DNA of 64,000 nt from NCBI GenBank assembly GCA_029224185.1, contig CM055188.1, positions 1 to 64,000 of the forward strand. Direction: 5' to 3'. The notes under the pieces are model-generated. The model searched no databases. It saw only the letters and a program-made list of their open reading frames with translations, and had not been told where the DNA came from. A program made the position numbers and the translations under genes. This document shows positions 38,848-48,463 of this stretch, piece after piece. How positions within the stretch are numbered: position 1 is the first letter of the stretch; each line of letters opens with the position of its first letter. This stretch comes from Karalla daura (Eukaryota; Chordata; Actinopteri; Chaetodontiformes; Leiognathidae).

Positions 38848-40064
38848 GGTTCGGTGGGCACAGGTTTCGGAGCACTCTCGAAATTTCAGCGCGCTGGAAT
38901 TTTCTAGTTAGTGCTCCGAAAGGGAGCACTATTACTCTCCACCGTGTTTATTCTTCTTCTTATTATTATTATAGCGAAATTTCGGTCGAGCGTATCTCGA
39001 GAACCGCTGACCGCAGACACACAAACGATACATTAAAACGTGCGGCTCGGCCCCGGCAAGTGTGCTTTCCTTTGACCCCGACAAAATTCCAGTTTTTGGC
39101 CCCGCCAGGGGCCAAAAACTGGCAAAATCAGTTAATTGGCCGCTGTCGCCAAACCATCCAGATTCTGGACAAGTTAAAAAGAAGAATTGTTCGGGACGCT
39201 CTCCCGCACGCGTTGGTATATAGCAGCCTAAAAATTGACAAAGATTGACGAAAAAATAACACTTTTTAGCCAAAAAGTGCTCAGAAAGAGCAAAAAATCC
39301 CATAAGAAATGAATGGGAAAAACCAGAAAAATCAAAAAATCGCCCTCAAACAAACATTCGCTGCCAAGCCATACGTTGTCGTAGAAACTTCGTTCAAACT
39401 TCAAAACGTAGGAAAACTTGTCGTCTCTGCCCGTACCCGACAGCGTGTTGATACCTTGTGTCGTTTTTCATCCAGGCCGTCTCAAAAACACGTGGATTTG
39501 GCGTTTTTTGAAAAGTTAGAGTGGGGAGAGACCAACTGTCAGAGTGCGGGATGACTGAAAAATCACCTCTCATTTTGCTCTTTTCACGCTGCTCCCGGCC
39601 AAACCGTAAGCAGTAGACAAATTCTTTTTTCCACTTTTGTAGGCAAATTTGTGCTCTCTCGTGCCATGCCGGCCATAAACCTGAGCGCTTTGTAAAATTT
39701 AAACGGCGAGCCTCAGAGTCAGGCCAGCGCAGCCTCTTCTCTCCATAAGCCCCCATTCATTTTCCAACCACTGCGATCAAAGTTAAACTTTACACTTCTA
39801 CTCGCGACTGTGGCCTCAGTTTTCATAGTAGACACACCAAATCGCATCAGGGCGTTCCTCCGACTGTCCCCTGTGTGACGGTGTGTTCATATTGCAGATA
39901 GGTGAAAGCGTTGTCTCCCTAGAGCCAAATGTTTAGCACTTGGGCAATTTCGCTTTTTCCCATAAGAATGAATGGGGAAATCGGAACGCCTCAAACAAAA
40001 ATGCGCTACGTCGCCATACTTTGAGGTAGACACTTCATTTTAATTTCAAAAATTCAAGAAACTT
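38848..40064 (+). repeat. Truncated L monomer
   Basis: Starts inside the L cassette like the units at 6241 and 32668, but carries one hairpin minisatellite copy (from about 38911), which those two lack. Confidence 0.9.
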
Positions 40065-41538
40065 GTGGTCTGTCTGTGTACAGAGTTTCATGTCGATAGC
40101 TTGTATCGTTTTTCACCAGCACCTTCTCAAAGCTCGTTTGGTGAATTCCCTGCTACTCTCTCTCCCCTGCTGACAGTGTCCTGCTGGCGCAGGCTGACTG
40201 ATGACCTCATACAGACACACAAACACTTCAGGCAAATCACACACACACTCGGTCTCTCTCACACATGCATGTTCATACAAAGTTATGGCCGAAAAGAGCA
40301 ATTCTCCTTCGGCTCTGGCGGGGGGGTGGGGGGGGGGGGTTGGGGCAGCTAGTGACTCGATGGTGGGCACAGGTTTCGGAGCACTCTCGAAATTTCAGCG
40401 CGCTGGAATTTTCTAGTTTTCTAGTTCTTCTTCTTATTATTATTATAGCGAAATTTCGGTCGAGCGTATCTCGAGAACCGCTGACCGCAGACACACAAAC
40501 GATACATCAAAACGTGCGGCTCGGCCCCGGCAAGTGTGCTTTCCTTCGACCCCGACAAAATTCCAGTTTTTGGCCCCGCCAGGGGCCAAAAACTGGCAAA
40601 ATCAGTTAATTGGCCGCTGTCGCCAAACGATCCAGATTCTGGACAAGTTAAAAAGAAGAATTGTTCGGGACGCTCTCCCGCACGCGTTGGTATATAGCAG
40701 CCTAAATATTGACAAAGACTGACGAAAAAATAACACTTTTTAGCCAAAAAGTGCTCAGAAAGAGCAAAAAATCCCATAAGAAATGAATGGGAAAAACCAC
40801 AAAATTCAAAAAATCGCCCTCAAACAAACATTCGCTGCCAAGCCATACGTTGTCGTAGAAACTTCGTTCAAACTTCAAGACGCAGGAAAACTTGTCGTCT
40901 CTGCCCGTACCCGACAGCGTGTTGATACCTTGTGTCGTTTTTCATCCAGGCCGTCTCAAAAACACCTGGGTTTGGCGTTTTTTGAAAAGTTAGAGTGGGG
41001 AGAGACCAACTGTCAGAGTGCGGGATGACTGAAAAATCACCTCTCATTTTGCTCTTTTCACGCTGCTCCTGGCCAAACCGTAAGCAGTAGACAAATTCTT
41101 TTTTCCACTTTTGTAGGCAAATTTGTGCTCTCTCGTGCGATGCCGGCCATAAACCTGAGCGCTTTGTAAAATTTAAACGGCGAGCCTCAGAGTCAGGCCA
41201 GCGCAGCCTCTTCTCTCCATAAGGCCCCATTCATTTTCCGATCACTGCGATCAAAGTTTAACTTTACACTTCTACTCGCGACTGTGGCCTCAGTTTTCAT
41301 AGTAGACACACCAAATCGCATCACGGCGTTCCTGAGACTGTCCCCTGCGTGGCGGTGTGTTTGTATTGCAGATAGGTACAAGCGTTGTCTCCCTAGAGCC
41401 AAATGTTTAGCACTTGGGCAATTTCGCTTTTTCCCATAAGAATGAATGGGGAAATCAGAACACCTCAAACAAAAATGCGCTACGTCGCCATACTTTGAGG
41501 TAGAAACTTCATTTTAATTTTAAAAATTCAAGAAACTT
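40065..41538 (+). repeat. L monomer, 1,474 bp
   Basis: Complete L unit. TTTTCTAGT is duplicated in tandem at the CTAG site (near 40408-40428) and runs into TTCTTCTTCTTATTATT. Confidence 0.92.
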
Positions 41539-41870
41539 GTGGTGTGTCTGTGTACCGAGTTTCTTGTCGATAGCTTGTATCGTTTTTCACCAGCACCTTC
41601 TCAAAGCTCATTTGGTGAATTCCCTGCTACTCTCTCTCCCCTGCTGACAGTGTCCTGCTGGAGCAGGCTGACTGATGACCTCATACAGACACACAAACAC
41701 TTCAGGCACACTCACACACACACTCGGTCTCTCTCACACATGCATGTTAATACAAAGTTTTGGCTGAAGAGAGAAATTCTCCTTCGGCTCTGGCGGGGGT
41801 GGGGGGGGGGTTGGGGCAGCTAGTGACTCGATGGTGGGCACAGCTTTCGGAGCACTCTCGAAATTTCAGC
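41539..41870 (+). repeat. L monomer broken at the inversion
   Basis: L unit that follows the consensus to TTTCAGCGCG and then joins inverted array sequence with a GCG overlap at 41871-41873. Confidence 0.92.
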
Positions 41871-42792
41871 GCGATTTGGTGTGTGTATGATGGAAACTGA
41901 GGCCACAGTCGCGAGTAGAAGTGTAAAGTTTAACTTTGATCGCAGTGATCGGAAAATGAATGGGGGCTTATGCTGCACTGGACTGACTCTGAGGCTCGCC
42001 GTTTAAATTTTACAAAGCGCTCAGGTTTATGGCTGGCATCGCACGAGAGAGCACAAATTTGCCTACAAAAGTGGAAAAAAGAATTTGTCTACTGCTTACG
42101 GTTTGGCCAGGAGCAGCGTGAAAAGAGCAAAATGAGAGGTGATTTTTCAGTCATCCCGCACTCTGACAGTTGGTCTCTCCCCACTCTAACTCAAAAAACG
42201 CCAAACCCACGTGTTTTTGAGACGGCCTGGATGAAAAACGACACAAGGTATCAACACGCTGTCGGGTACGGGCAGAGACGACAAGTTTTCCTGCGTTTTG
42301 AAGTTCAAACGAAGTTTATATGACAACGTATGGCTTTGCAACGAATGTTTGTTTGAGGGCGATTTTTTGATTTTTCTGTTTTTTCCCATAGATTTCTTAT
42401 GGGATTTTTTGCTCTTTCTGAGCACTTTTTGGCTAAAAAGTGTTATTTTTTCGTCAATCTGTGTCAATTTTTAGGCTGCTATATATCAACGCGTGCGGGA
42501 GAGTCTCCCGAACAAATCTTCTTTTCAACTTGTCCAGAATCTGGATCGTTTGGCAGCAGCGGCTGATTTGGCGGGGCCAAAAACTGGTATTTTGTCAGGG
42601 TCGAAGGAAAGCACACTTGCCGGGGCCAAGCCGCACGTTTTGATGTATCGTTTGTGTGTCTGCGATCAGCGGTTCTCGAGATACGCTCGACCTAATAAAC
42701 ACGGTGTAGAATAATAGCGCTCCTTTTCGGAGCACTAATAATAAGAAGAAGAAGAATAAACACGGTGGAGAGTAATAGTGCTCCCTTTCGGA
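41871..42792 (-). repeat. Inverted partial monomer closing the array
   Basis: From 41871 the sequence is array in reverse complement. It runs from the CACACACCAAATCGC segment back through GTTTAACTTTGAT, the GTGGAAAAAAGAATTTG segment, CACGTGTTTTTGAGACGG and the L cassette. It ends in two inverted copies of the GGAGCAC hairpin minisatellite at CTCCCTTTCGGA. It pairs with plus-strand sequence that ends near 41320, giving a fold-back with a spacer of roughly 550 bp. Compared with plus-strand L units, one arm of the 15-bp inverted repeat and the TAGCGAAATTTCGG segment are deleted. Confidence 0.9.
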
Positions 42793-43320
42793 CGTGGAGA
42801 TTGGTTATCATTGACACAAACAAACTGGTATCGGTCTGAAAGATAGGACCAGAACTAGTCTAGGGCAGTGCCTCTGATTCCAAGCTGATATTCCAGTCTC
42901 CTTAGTAAGATCTGGTGGTCAACTGTATCAAAAGCAGCACTGAGATCTAACACGACAAGCACTGAAACAAAACCATGGTCACATGCCATTCAGAGTTCAT
43001 TTGTGTCTTTAACCAGTGCAGTCTCAGTGCTATGATTTATTCTAAAACCAGACTGGAAGGATTCAAATAAACTATTGTTATTAAGGTGTTCACAGAGCTG
43101 ATTGGCAATGATTTTCTCAAGGATTTTTGAGATGAGATAAGATTGGAGATCGGCCTGTAGTTTGCTAAAGTTCCTGGATCAAGGGACGGTTTCTTAAGGA
43201 GAGGTTTGATTATTCCAACTTTGAACGTAAGAGGAACGTAACCTGTTGTTATGGACAGGTTGATGAGGTCAAGTAAGGAGGTGGCGATTAAAGGCAGCAC
43301 TTCCTTTAACAACTAGGTCG
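42793..43320 (-). pseudogene. LINE reverse-transcriptase fragment
   Basis: Minus strand. ATSLLDLINLSITTGYVP, IKPLLKKPSLDPGTLANYRP and, after frameshifts, LDLSAAFDTVDH (FDTVDH at 42915-42932) are followed by RRLEYQLGIRGTAL. These are fingers/palm motifs of an L2-type reverse transcriptase. The YADD motif and thumb are absent because the element ends at 42793. Confidence 0.8.
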
Positions 43321-43699
43321 GAATTGGGTCAAGGAGGCAGGTCGAAGATTTAGAGGAGGAGATGATAGTGGTCAGCTGATGCAGGTCAATGGGGTCAAAT
43401 GAAGATCGTGACCTCGTTATATCCCCAACTGTAATCGGAATAGCTGCAACAGGGGGTAGATTAATCGCTGTACATTCTGAGTGGTTCTTAATTGTTTGGC
43501 TAATATTTGTAATTTTGTTGTTAAAGTAGTCCCTAAAGTCACCACTACTGAGATTTGTAGGGACACACTGCTCAGTGGAGTTATGACTGAGTCAGCCTGG
43601 CTACAGTGCTGAACAGAAACCTGGGGTTATGCTTATTTTCCTCAATTAGAGAGGAGTAGTATCTGGCTCTGGCACTACATAGAGCCATCCTGTAAATCT

Positions 43700-43970
43700 T
43701 CATTCTATCTTTCTAGGTTTGAAAAATACTGGTGTTTTTGGTTGAATTTGGCCATGGCCATTTCCTTTCTAATTTGCGTGCTAGCTGCTTTAGGTGGATA
43801 GTTTCTGGTGTAAACCAGGGGGCCAATCTTGGTCTAGAGATAATCTTTCTTGTTAGGGGTGCAGCCGAGTCAAGAGTCTTGCGAAGGGAGGTAACAAAGC
43901 TATCAGTAAGCTGATCAATGAGGGAGGGACTCGGGCTTTGGTGGCAGAGATGATGCAGCACCAAGAGACA
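43700..43970 (-). pseudogene. LINE linker between endonuclease and reverse transcriptase
   Basis: Minus-strand frame with a SPSLIDQLTDSFVTSLRKTL and RLAPWFTPETIHLKQLARKL pattern, the usual connector of L2/Maui polyproteins. 43330-43700 and 43970-44000 continue the same element in other, stop-broken frames. Confidence 0.6.
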
Positions 43971-43984
43971 GGGGGCTAGCCTCC

Positions 43985-44697
43985 TTAAAGTTTGACACTG
44001 TCAGTTAAGTGTCGTGTATATATGCTGCTATTCTTTCACACACATAACTGGCTAGAAAGAAGTTGAAAGTAATGAAAGAGTGGTCTGAAATAAGTGGGTT
44101 AGGGGGGGAAACGGTCAGGTGTTTAATTTCAACACCTAAAGATAGAACAAGGTCCAGGGTGTGATTGAAGCAGTGCGTGGACTCATGCACATGCTGGCCG
44201 AAGGCAATGGACTCGACCATAGAGATGAATGCTGTACTGCAGCTGTCATTGACCACATCTACATTAATATTGAAGTCACCGATGATAATGATTTTGTCAG
44301 TTTTGAAAACTAAGTTTGAAAGAAATTCAGGAAATTCAGACAGAAAATCTGAATAGGGGCCTGGAGCCCGATACACTACGACAAGTAGAAGGGTCTGTGT
44401 CTTCCAGCTTTGGTGACACAAGTTGATGATAAGGCTTTCAAATGAATTATTATCAATATTAGGTTTTGGAGTTAGGAGATGGCTGCCACCCCACCTCCAC
44501 AGCCAGAACATTGAGAGACATGGTAAGTAATATGGCTGGGAGGAGAAGCCTCCTTTAGGCTACAAGTCACCCTCACAAAGCCAAGTTTCTGTGAGACACA
44601 ACATATCAATGTTGTTGTCAGAGATCAATTCATTTACAAGAATGGCTTTGGAAGACAGGGAGCTGATATTAAGTAATCCACATTTAATGCTCCTGTC
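43985..44697 (-). pseudogene. LINE endonuclease domain remnant
   Basis: Minus strand. An amino part contains NIDMLCLTETWL, with the E of the metal site, and ends in a stop. A ~168-residue frame at 44511-44005 has VVVYRAPG, IIIGDFNINVD, HTLDLVLSLGVE and ISDHSFITF. These are the expected endonuclease motifs, including GDFN and SDH. It is not intact, because a stop and a frameshift lie between 44580 and 44511. Confidence 0.75.
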
Positions 44698-44839
44698 CTG
44701 AGAGGTGACTGAGGAACTCCTGATTTTTATAAGATTGTTGTCGCTCCTCTGCTGTTAAATTTGGACAGTCAGGGGACAGACACAGTCTCTATGGGGTTCT
44801 GTGTGGGTGATTTAAGAGAGGGAAGCACAGAGGAGTGTG

Positions 44840-45502
44840 TTAGACTGCTCCTCTGCCTTCTGGTCTCATCTCTGAGTCAGGGTGAGGGAGGACTAATGCT
44901 CTTACCCAGGTTACTAGAGAGTTGGGCTGCTCCTTCCGACGTGGGGTGGATGCAGTCCCCCAGAAAGTTTGCCAATTGTTTACAAAGCCCACACCATTTG
45001 CGGGACACCACCTCAATAACCAGCGGTTAAATGATGATGTACGGCTAAACATGTAATCACTTGCCAGGTTGGGGAGGGGGTTGGAAGAAACTACGGTGTC
45101 GGACATTGTTTTAGCCATTGAACACACCGACTCCACACTAATTTTTGTGACCTCCGTTTGACGTAACCACAGGTCATTAGCACCGACGTGGATAATGATT
45201 TTACTATATCGGTGATTAGCCTTCGCAGAGACTTATAATCGGCGCGTGTCGCAGAGCGGGAAGAACCTGTTCGAAGTGGGAAGCATTAGGTAGGCCTCGG
45301 TGGACTTTGGCTGAGCTACGCTTCCCTCTGACAGTCACCCAGCGTTCCCGTTTTCCTGGCTGCTCGGGAGAAGCTGGAGGGGAGCTAACGGGAGCTAAGC
45401 TAAGCGGCTCCGCGGTGGCTAATGGGTGCTGGCTAACTATGGCTGATGGTTTTGCTTCCACGGTGCGGAGCCGGGCTTCCAGAGAGTGCTGGGCGGTTCA
45501 GG
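44840..45502 (-). pseudogene. LINE ORF1 remainder, SGNH/esterase-like segment
   Basis: Minus strand. A proline- and serine-rich stretch (LSLAPVSSPPASPEQPGKRE) is followed, after frame changes, by a segment resembling the esterase-like domain of CR1/L2 ORF1 proteins (SSFNRWLLRWCPANGVGFV, then WQTFWG). At least two frame breaks separate these parts. Confidence 0.55.
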
Positions 45503-46553
45503 ACTCATCCGGGTTAATCACCCGGACCCTTTAAATGACTCATGAATCATGAATCCGAGGTCTCCATTGAACCGGATCCGCCGGGTCCTAACCGACAGTC
45601 ATGAGTGGATCCACTGGTTAAACACACCCGGGTCTGTAACAGATCCCGGTGCATTAATACGGATCCGGCGAATCCTGAGTCCTAAACCGCTAACTGACAC
45701 CAACCCGGATCTGTGCGGATCCGGCGAATCCTGAGTCCTGATCCGCTAATCGACACTAACCCGGATCCGTGCGGATCCGGCGAATCCTGAGTCCTGATCC
45801 GCTAACCGACACTAACCCGGATCCGTGCGGATCCGTGCGGATCCGGCGAATCCTGAGTCCTGATCCGCTAACCGACACCAACCCGGATCCGTGCGGATCC
45901 GGCGAATCCTGAGTCCTGATCCGCTAACCGACACTAACCCGGATCCGTGCGGATCCGGCGAATCCTGAGTCCCTAACCGTAACCGACAATAATGAGTGGA
46001 TCCACCGGTTAAACACACCCGGATCTGTAAAGAGAGGGGATCCAGAGTCACACTCGGCGTAGCGCATGCACGCACATGAGTTCAATAAATTTGTTTTATA
46101 TGTGCCTATCCACGAAAGATTTTATTTTATCCACGGAAGACATCATGTGATGTTACTGTTTTTGTCTGTGCTGGAAATGCAGGGAAAGTAGCCTACTTCA
46201 TGATTTAGAAGCAATTTTCAGACAATGTAGTGTTCGGGCAATGCACAGATAGTTAGATTTGGTGGTGATCCGGGAACATTAATAATTAGTAATAGTTTGT
46301 TTACTTATTTATTCTTATTCTCGGTTGCATTTTGCGATTTTGCTGTTATGCCTATGTTTAAGTTTTGTATTATTTTTGGTGTGTTTAAATAAACATTTCT
46401 CTTGTCTTTAACCTTAGTTTTATTTAAAAGTGATTCATTCCGATCACAAGGCTCGTTACTTTCTATTTAGTAATACTGACTCAAGTGACTCGCAGATCCG
46501 GATCAGTTCAGTGAGTGACTCAGAGGGATCCGAATCCTTAAAAGGATCCGAGT
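45503..46553. mobile_element. Insert of unknown family within LINE ORF1, with minisatellite
   Basis: Minus-strand ORF1 coding stops at about 46554 and resumes at about 45502 (QHSLEARLRTVEAKPSA). The intervening ~1.05 kb has weakly similar inverted ends (ACTCATCC... on the left, reverse complement of ...GGATCCGAGT on the right), a GGATCC-rich minisatellite and an AT-rich 46080-46440 part. I found no clear target duplication, so the boundaries and class are uncertain. Confidence 0.45.
45661..46000 (+). repeat. 56-bp GGATCC-rich minisatellite, about six copies
   Basis: GGATCCGGCGAATCCTGAGT starts at 45661, 45717, 45773, 45839, 45895 and 45951. The steps are 56, 56, 66, 56 and 56 bp. The longer step carries an extra GCGGATCCGT decamer. 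The array is flanked on both sides by related GAGTGGATCCAC...GGTTAAACACACCCGG segments (about 45603 and 45994). Confidence 0.93.
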
Positions 46554-46690
46554 TTTACAGCTCTACTTCCAGATCGCTAAGCCTGGCCTCCAACCTGACC
46601 AATAAACTACAGTGCTTACACGTATCACCCTCGCTAAAGGAGGCAGGGGAATAACTAAACATGTGGCACACTGAGCAGGAGAGAGGGACA
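46554..46690 (-). pseudogene. LINE ORF1 N-terminal fragment
   Basis: Minus-strand translation gives a CKHC knuckle-like motif followed by SLLVRLEARLSDLEVEL, a short leucine-rich coiled-coil-like stretch. Both are typical of the first ORF of L2/CR1-type elements in fish. It is interrupted at 46553 by the GGATCC-rich insert. Confidence 0.6.
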
Positions 46691-47066
46691 GGAGAAGCAG
46701 AAGGGGAAGGCATTGCTAACTGGGCTCATGCTAACAGTTAGCGCTACGGGAGCAAGGGTGATAAAAAGACACTAGGAGTGGCGTAGGAAGCGGGTCGGGG
46801 AGAGAGCAGGACCCGAAGAACAGGATAGAGTGCTCGAGTGGCACACACAAGGTAATTCAATGGAAAATTAAAGAAAAGACACAAAAGGTAGGAGTCGGGA
46901 TAGAGCCGAAAATGAAGCAGTGCTGTCTGCAGTCGGCAGTCAGCAGGAAGTGAGCAGGAAGTGACGCTTACCTGACAAGGAAGGAGCAAGATGTGTATAG
47001 AGTATTGTGTAAAGTTTGATTGTGAATAATATATCAACTTGTTGACTTTGCGTTATACTCTGCCAC
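46691..47066. other. Probable 5' flank or UTR of the LINE, no gene
   Basis: Purine-rich sequence with GAGCAGGAGAGAGGGACAGG and repeated AGTCGGCAGTCAGCAGGAAG / AGCAGGAAGTGACG motifs. It may be the 5' untranslated region of the minus-strand LINE. I see no coding signal. Confidence 0.4.
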
Positions 47067-47402
<336 letters not shown>

Positions 47403-47509
47403 ACCTATTTTTTGTTATGACCCGTTCTTTTCTTCCGACCCGTTCATTTCTTCCAACCTTTTCATTTGTTACGAGATGTTCATTTGTTACGACCCGTTCG
47501 TTTGTCTCT
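47403..47509 (+). repeat. 18-bp minisatellite, about six copies
   Basis: Units such as ACCCGTTCTTTTCTTCCG (47420), ACCCGTTCATTTCTTCCA (47438), ACCTTTTCATTTGTTACG (47456), AGATGTTCATTTGTTACG (47474) and ACCCGTTCGTTTGTCTCT (47492) follow each other in exact 18-bp steps. A 17-bp first unit begins at 47403. Confidence 0.9.
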
Positions 47510-47714
47510 TGTTCATCGTTCGCAGTGAGTAGTACGTTCCTTATCGGATCTCCTTACTGTCGAGTTGTTAAGCAATGGCAGAGATGATGCTCAAGTCACT
47601 TTATTGTGATGTGTATTTGCTGTCTTAAGTTTTCACATGGTTTGAATTGTTTGTGGCATTTTGTGTATTATATTATGTCAGTTGAAGCAAGCCATGTTGT
47701 CTTCAGCAGTGTTT

Positions 47715-47753
47715 GAGGACTGCAGCCTTCTTTGGAGGAAGGCTGCAGTCCTC
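47715..47753 (+). repeat. Perfect 16-bp hairpin
   Basis: Arm GAGGACTGCAGCCTTC (47715-47730), 7-nt loop TTTGGAG, and exact reverse-complement arm (47738-47753). A TCTTTCATTGGAA direct repeat follows immediately. Confidence 0.93.
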
Positions 47754-47817
47754 TTTCATTGGAAGTCTTCTTTCATTGGAACAACAACCATAAGAGGGCA
47801 ACAGCTCCACCTGTTGT

Positions 47818-47913
47818 AAAAATGAACGAAATGACTCGTTCAAGATTCATTCAATTTACTGTTCGAGGGCACAAGATCCGAGTCAATAAAGAGTCGGTCT
47901 TCCCATCACTACT
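47818..47913 (-). mobile_element. End of a teleost hAT-type non-autonomous element
   Basis: On the minus strand the segment opens with AGTAGTGATGGGAAGACCG and continues with GACTC-, GAATC- and GAACGA-type motifs. This is the pattern of abundant hAT-like MITEs in fish. The opposite end is not clear; it may lie left of the 18-bp minisatellite. I found no target duplication. Confidence 0.4.
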
Positions 47914-47919
47914 CTCATA

Positions 47920-48437
47920 GCGCATGCGTGTCGTCTCGCAGCGCTTTCTCCCAAATGCGGATTGGTTCATAATCCCGTGTTGCCTGGTGGGAGTTACTTT
48001 ACTGCGCACGCTCTCGGGGGTCCGTGATGCGGAAGTAAGTCGTATGCGCCATGAGAACACATTCCAAATGGAATAAATATGCCGCCATGTTTAGTCCGGT
48101 ATCCAGTTCTTATAATACATCCATGCAAGATGGGCGGTGCGCTGTGTCACTTCCTCATCTGCGCGTAGGCAATACAGATCGGGTAGTGACGCACCGTCCG
48201 AGCAACCTCCAATGGCGTCTGGCTGAGCAGGAGACAACGCATGTCTACTGTAAAGTTACCGTTGTCAAACATGAATCTGCATGCTATAACTCACAGGATA
48301 GCAAAACAATACTAAACATTTCATTGTTTTATACGTACGGGTACGTCATTTCATCTCAATAGTCGATGTCTCGTGGTGCGTCATGACGTCAGGTTTATCG
48401 GTTAGCGTCACGTCCGACGGGACAGCCTCACAACAAG
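47920..48437 (+). promoter_or_regulatory. timm17a: timm17a promoter region
   Basis: CpG-containing, TATA-less DNA upstream of the start codon. Visible motifs: NRF-1-like GCGCATGCG (47920-47928) and TGCGCACGC (48003-48011); ETS/GABP-like CGGAAGT (48030-48036) and, on the other strand, CACTTCCT (48148-48155); YY1-like GCCGCCATGTT (48081-48091); and the full palindromic CRE TGACGTCA (48384-48391), about 47 bp before the ATG. NRF-1, GABP, YY1 and CRE sites are common in promoters of nuclear genes for mitochondrial proteins. The transcription start is not fixed by sequence alone. Confidence 0.55.
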
Positions 48438-48463
48438 ATGGAGGAGTATGCCAGAGAACCGTG
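48438..48463 (+). CDS. timm17a: timm17a coding exon 1
   Basis: Encodes MEEYAREP plus the first two bases of Cys9. The donor is G|GTGAGC at 48464. The start context is CAACAAGATGG. Confidence 0.92.

Larger units (their letters stand above)
1..42792. repeat. Giant mosaic tandem array of S and L monomers
   Basis: The anchor GTGGTCTGTC (with one-base variants) recurs about 30 times on the plus strand from position 580, spaced 1,096 bp (S monomer, eleven times) or about 1,450 bp (L monomer). S and L share the sequence from AACGATCCAGATTCTGG through CACGTGGGTTTGGCG to about 95 bp past the next anchor. They differ in the block after GTTTTTCACCAGCAC, which is about 120 bp in S and about 475 bp in L. 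The order, left to right, is partial, L, S, L, S, truncated L, S, L, S, S, L, S, L, S, L, S, L, L, S, L, S, L, S, L, S, S, truncated L, S, S, L, L, truncated L, L, truncated L, then an inverted piece. I see no credible gene inside. I cannot name a catalogued satellite family for it. The array extends beyond the left edge, so its full size is unknown. Confidence 0.95.
42793..46690 (-). mobile_element. L2/Maui-like LINE, frame-broken, 3' end cut at the array
   Basis: Read on the minus strand, the order is: ORF1 start (46690-46554), a foreign insert (46553-45503), ORF1 remainder with an SGNH-esterase-like segment (45502 to about 44840), endonuclease (about 44697-43985), linker (about 43970-43700) and reverse transcriptase up to the FDTVDH motif and SYLSDRYQFVCVN (ending at 42793). 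Stops and frameshifts break every domain. The later part of the reverse transcriptase is missing, because the element stops where the inverted satellite unit begins. The family call is from motif recognition and is not a database match. Confidence 0.8.

Noticed and set aside
1..42792. CRISPR-like or ribosomal-gene array interpretation.
   Set aside because: Units are 1.1-1.5 kb without a spacer pattern, and I recognise no rRNA sequence. The context is a vertebrate chromosome.
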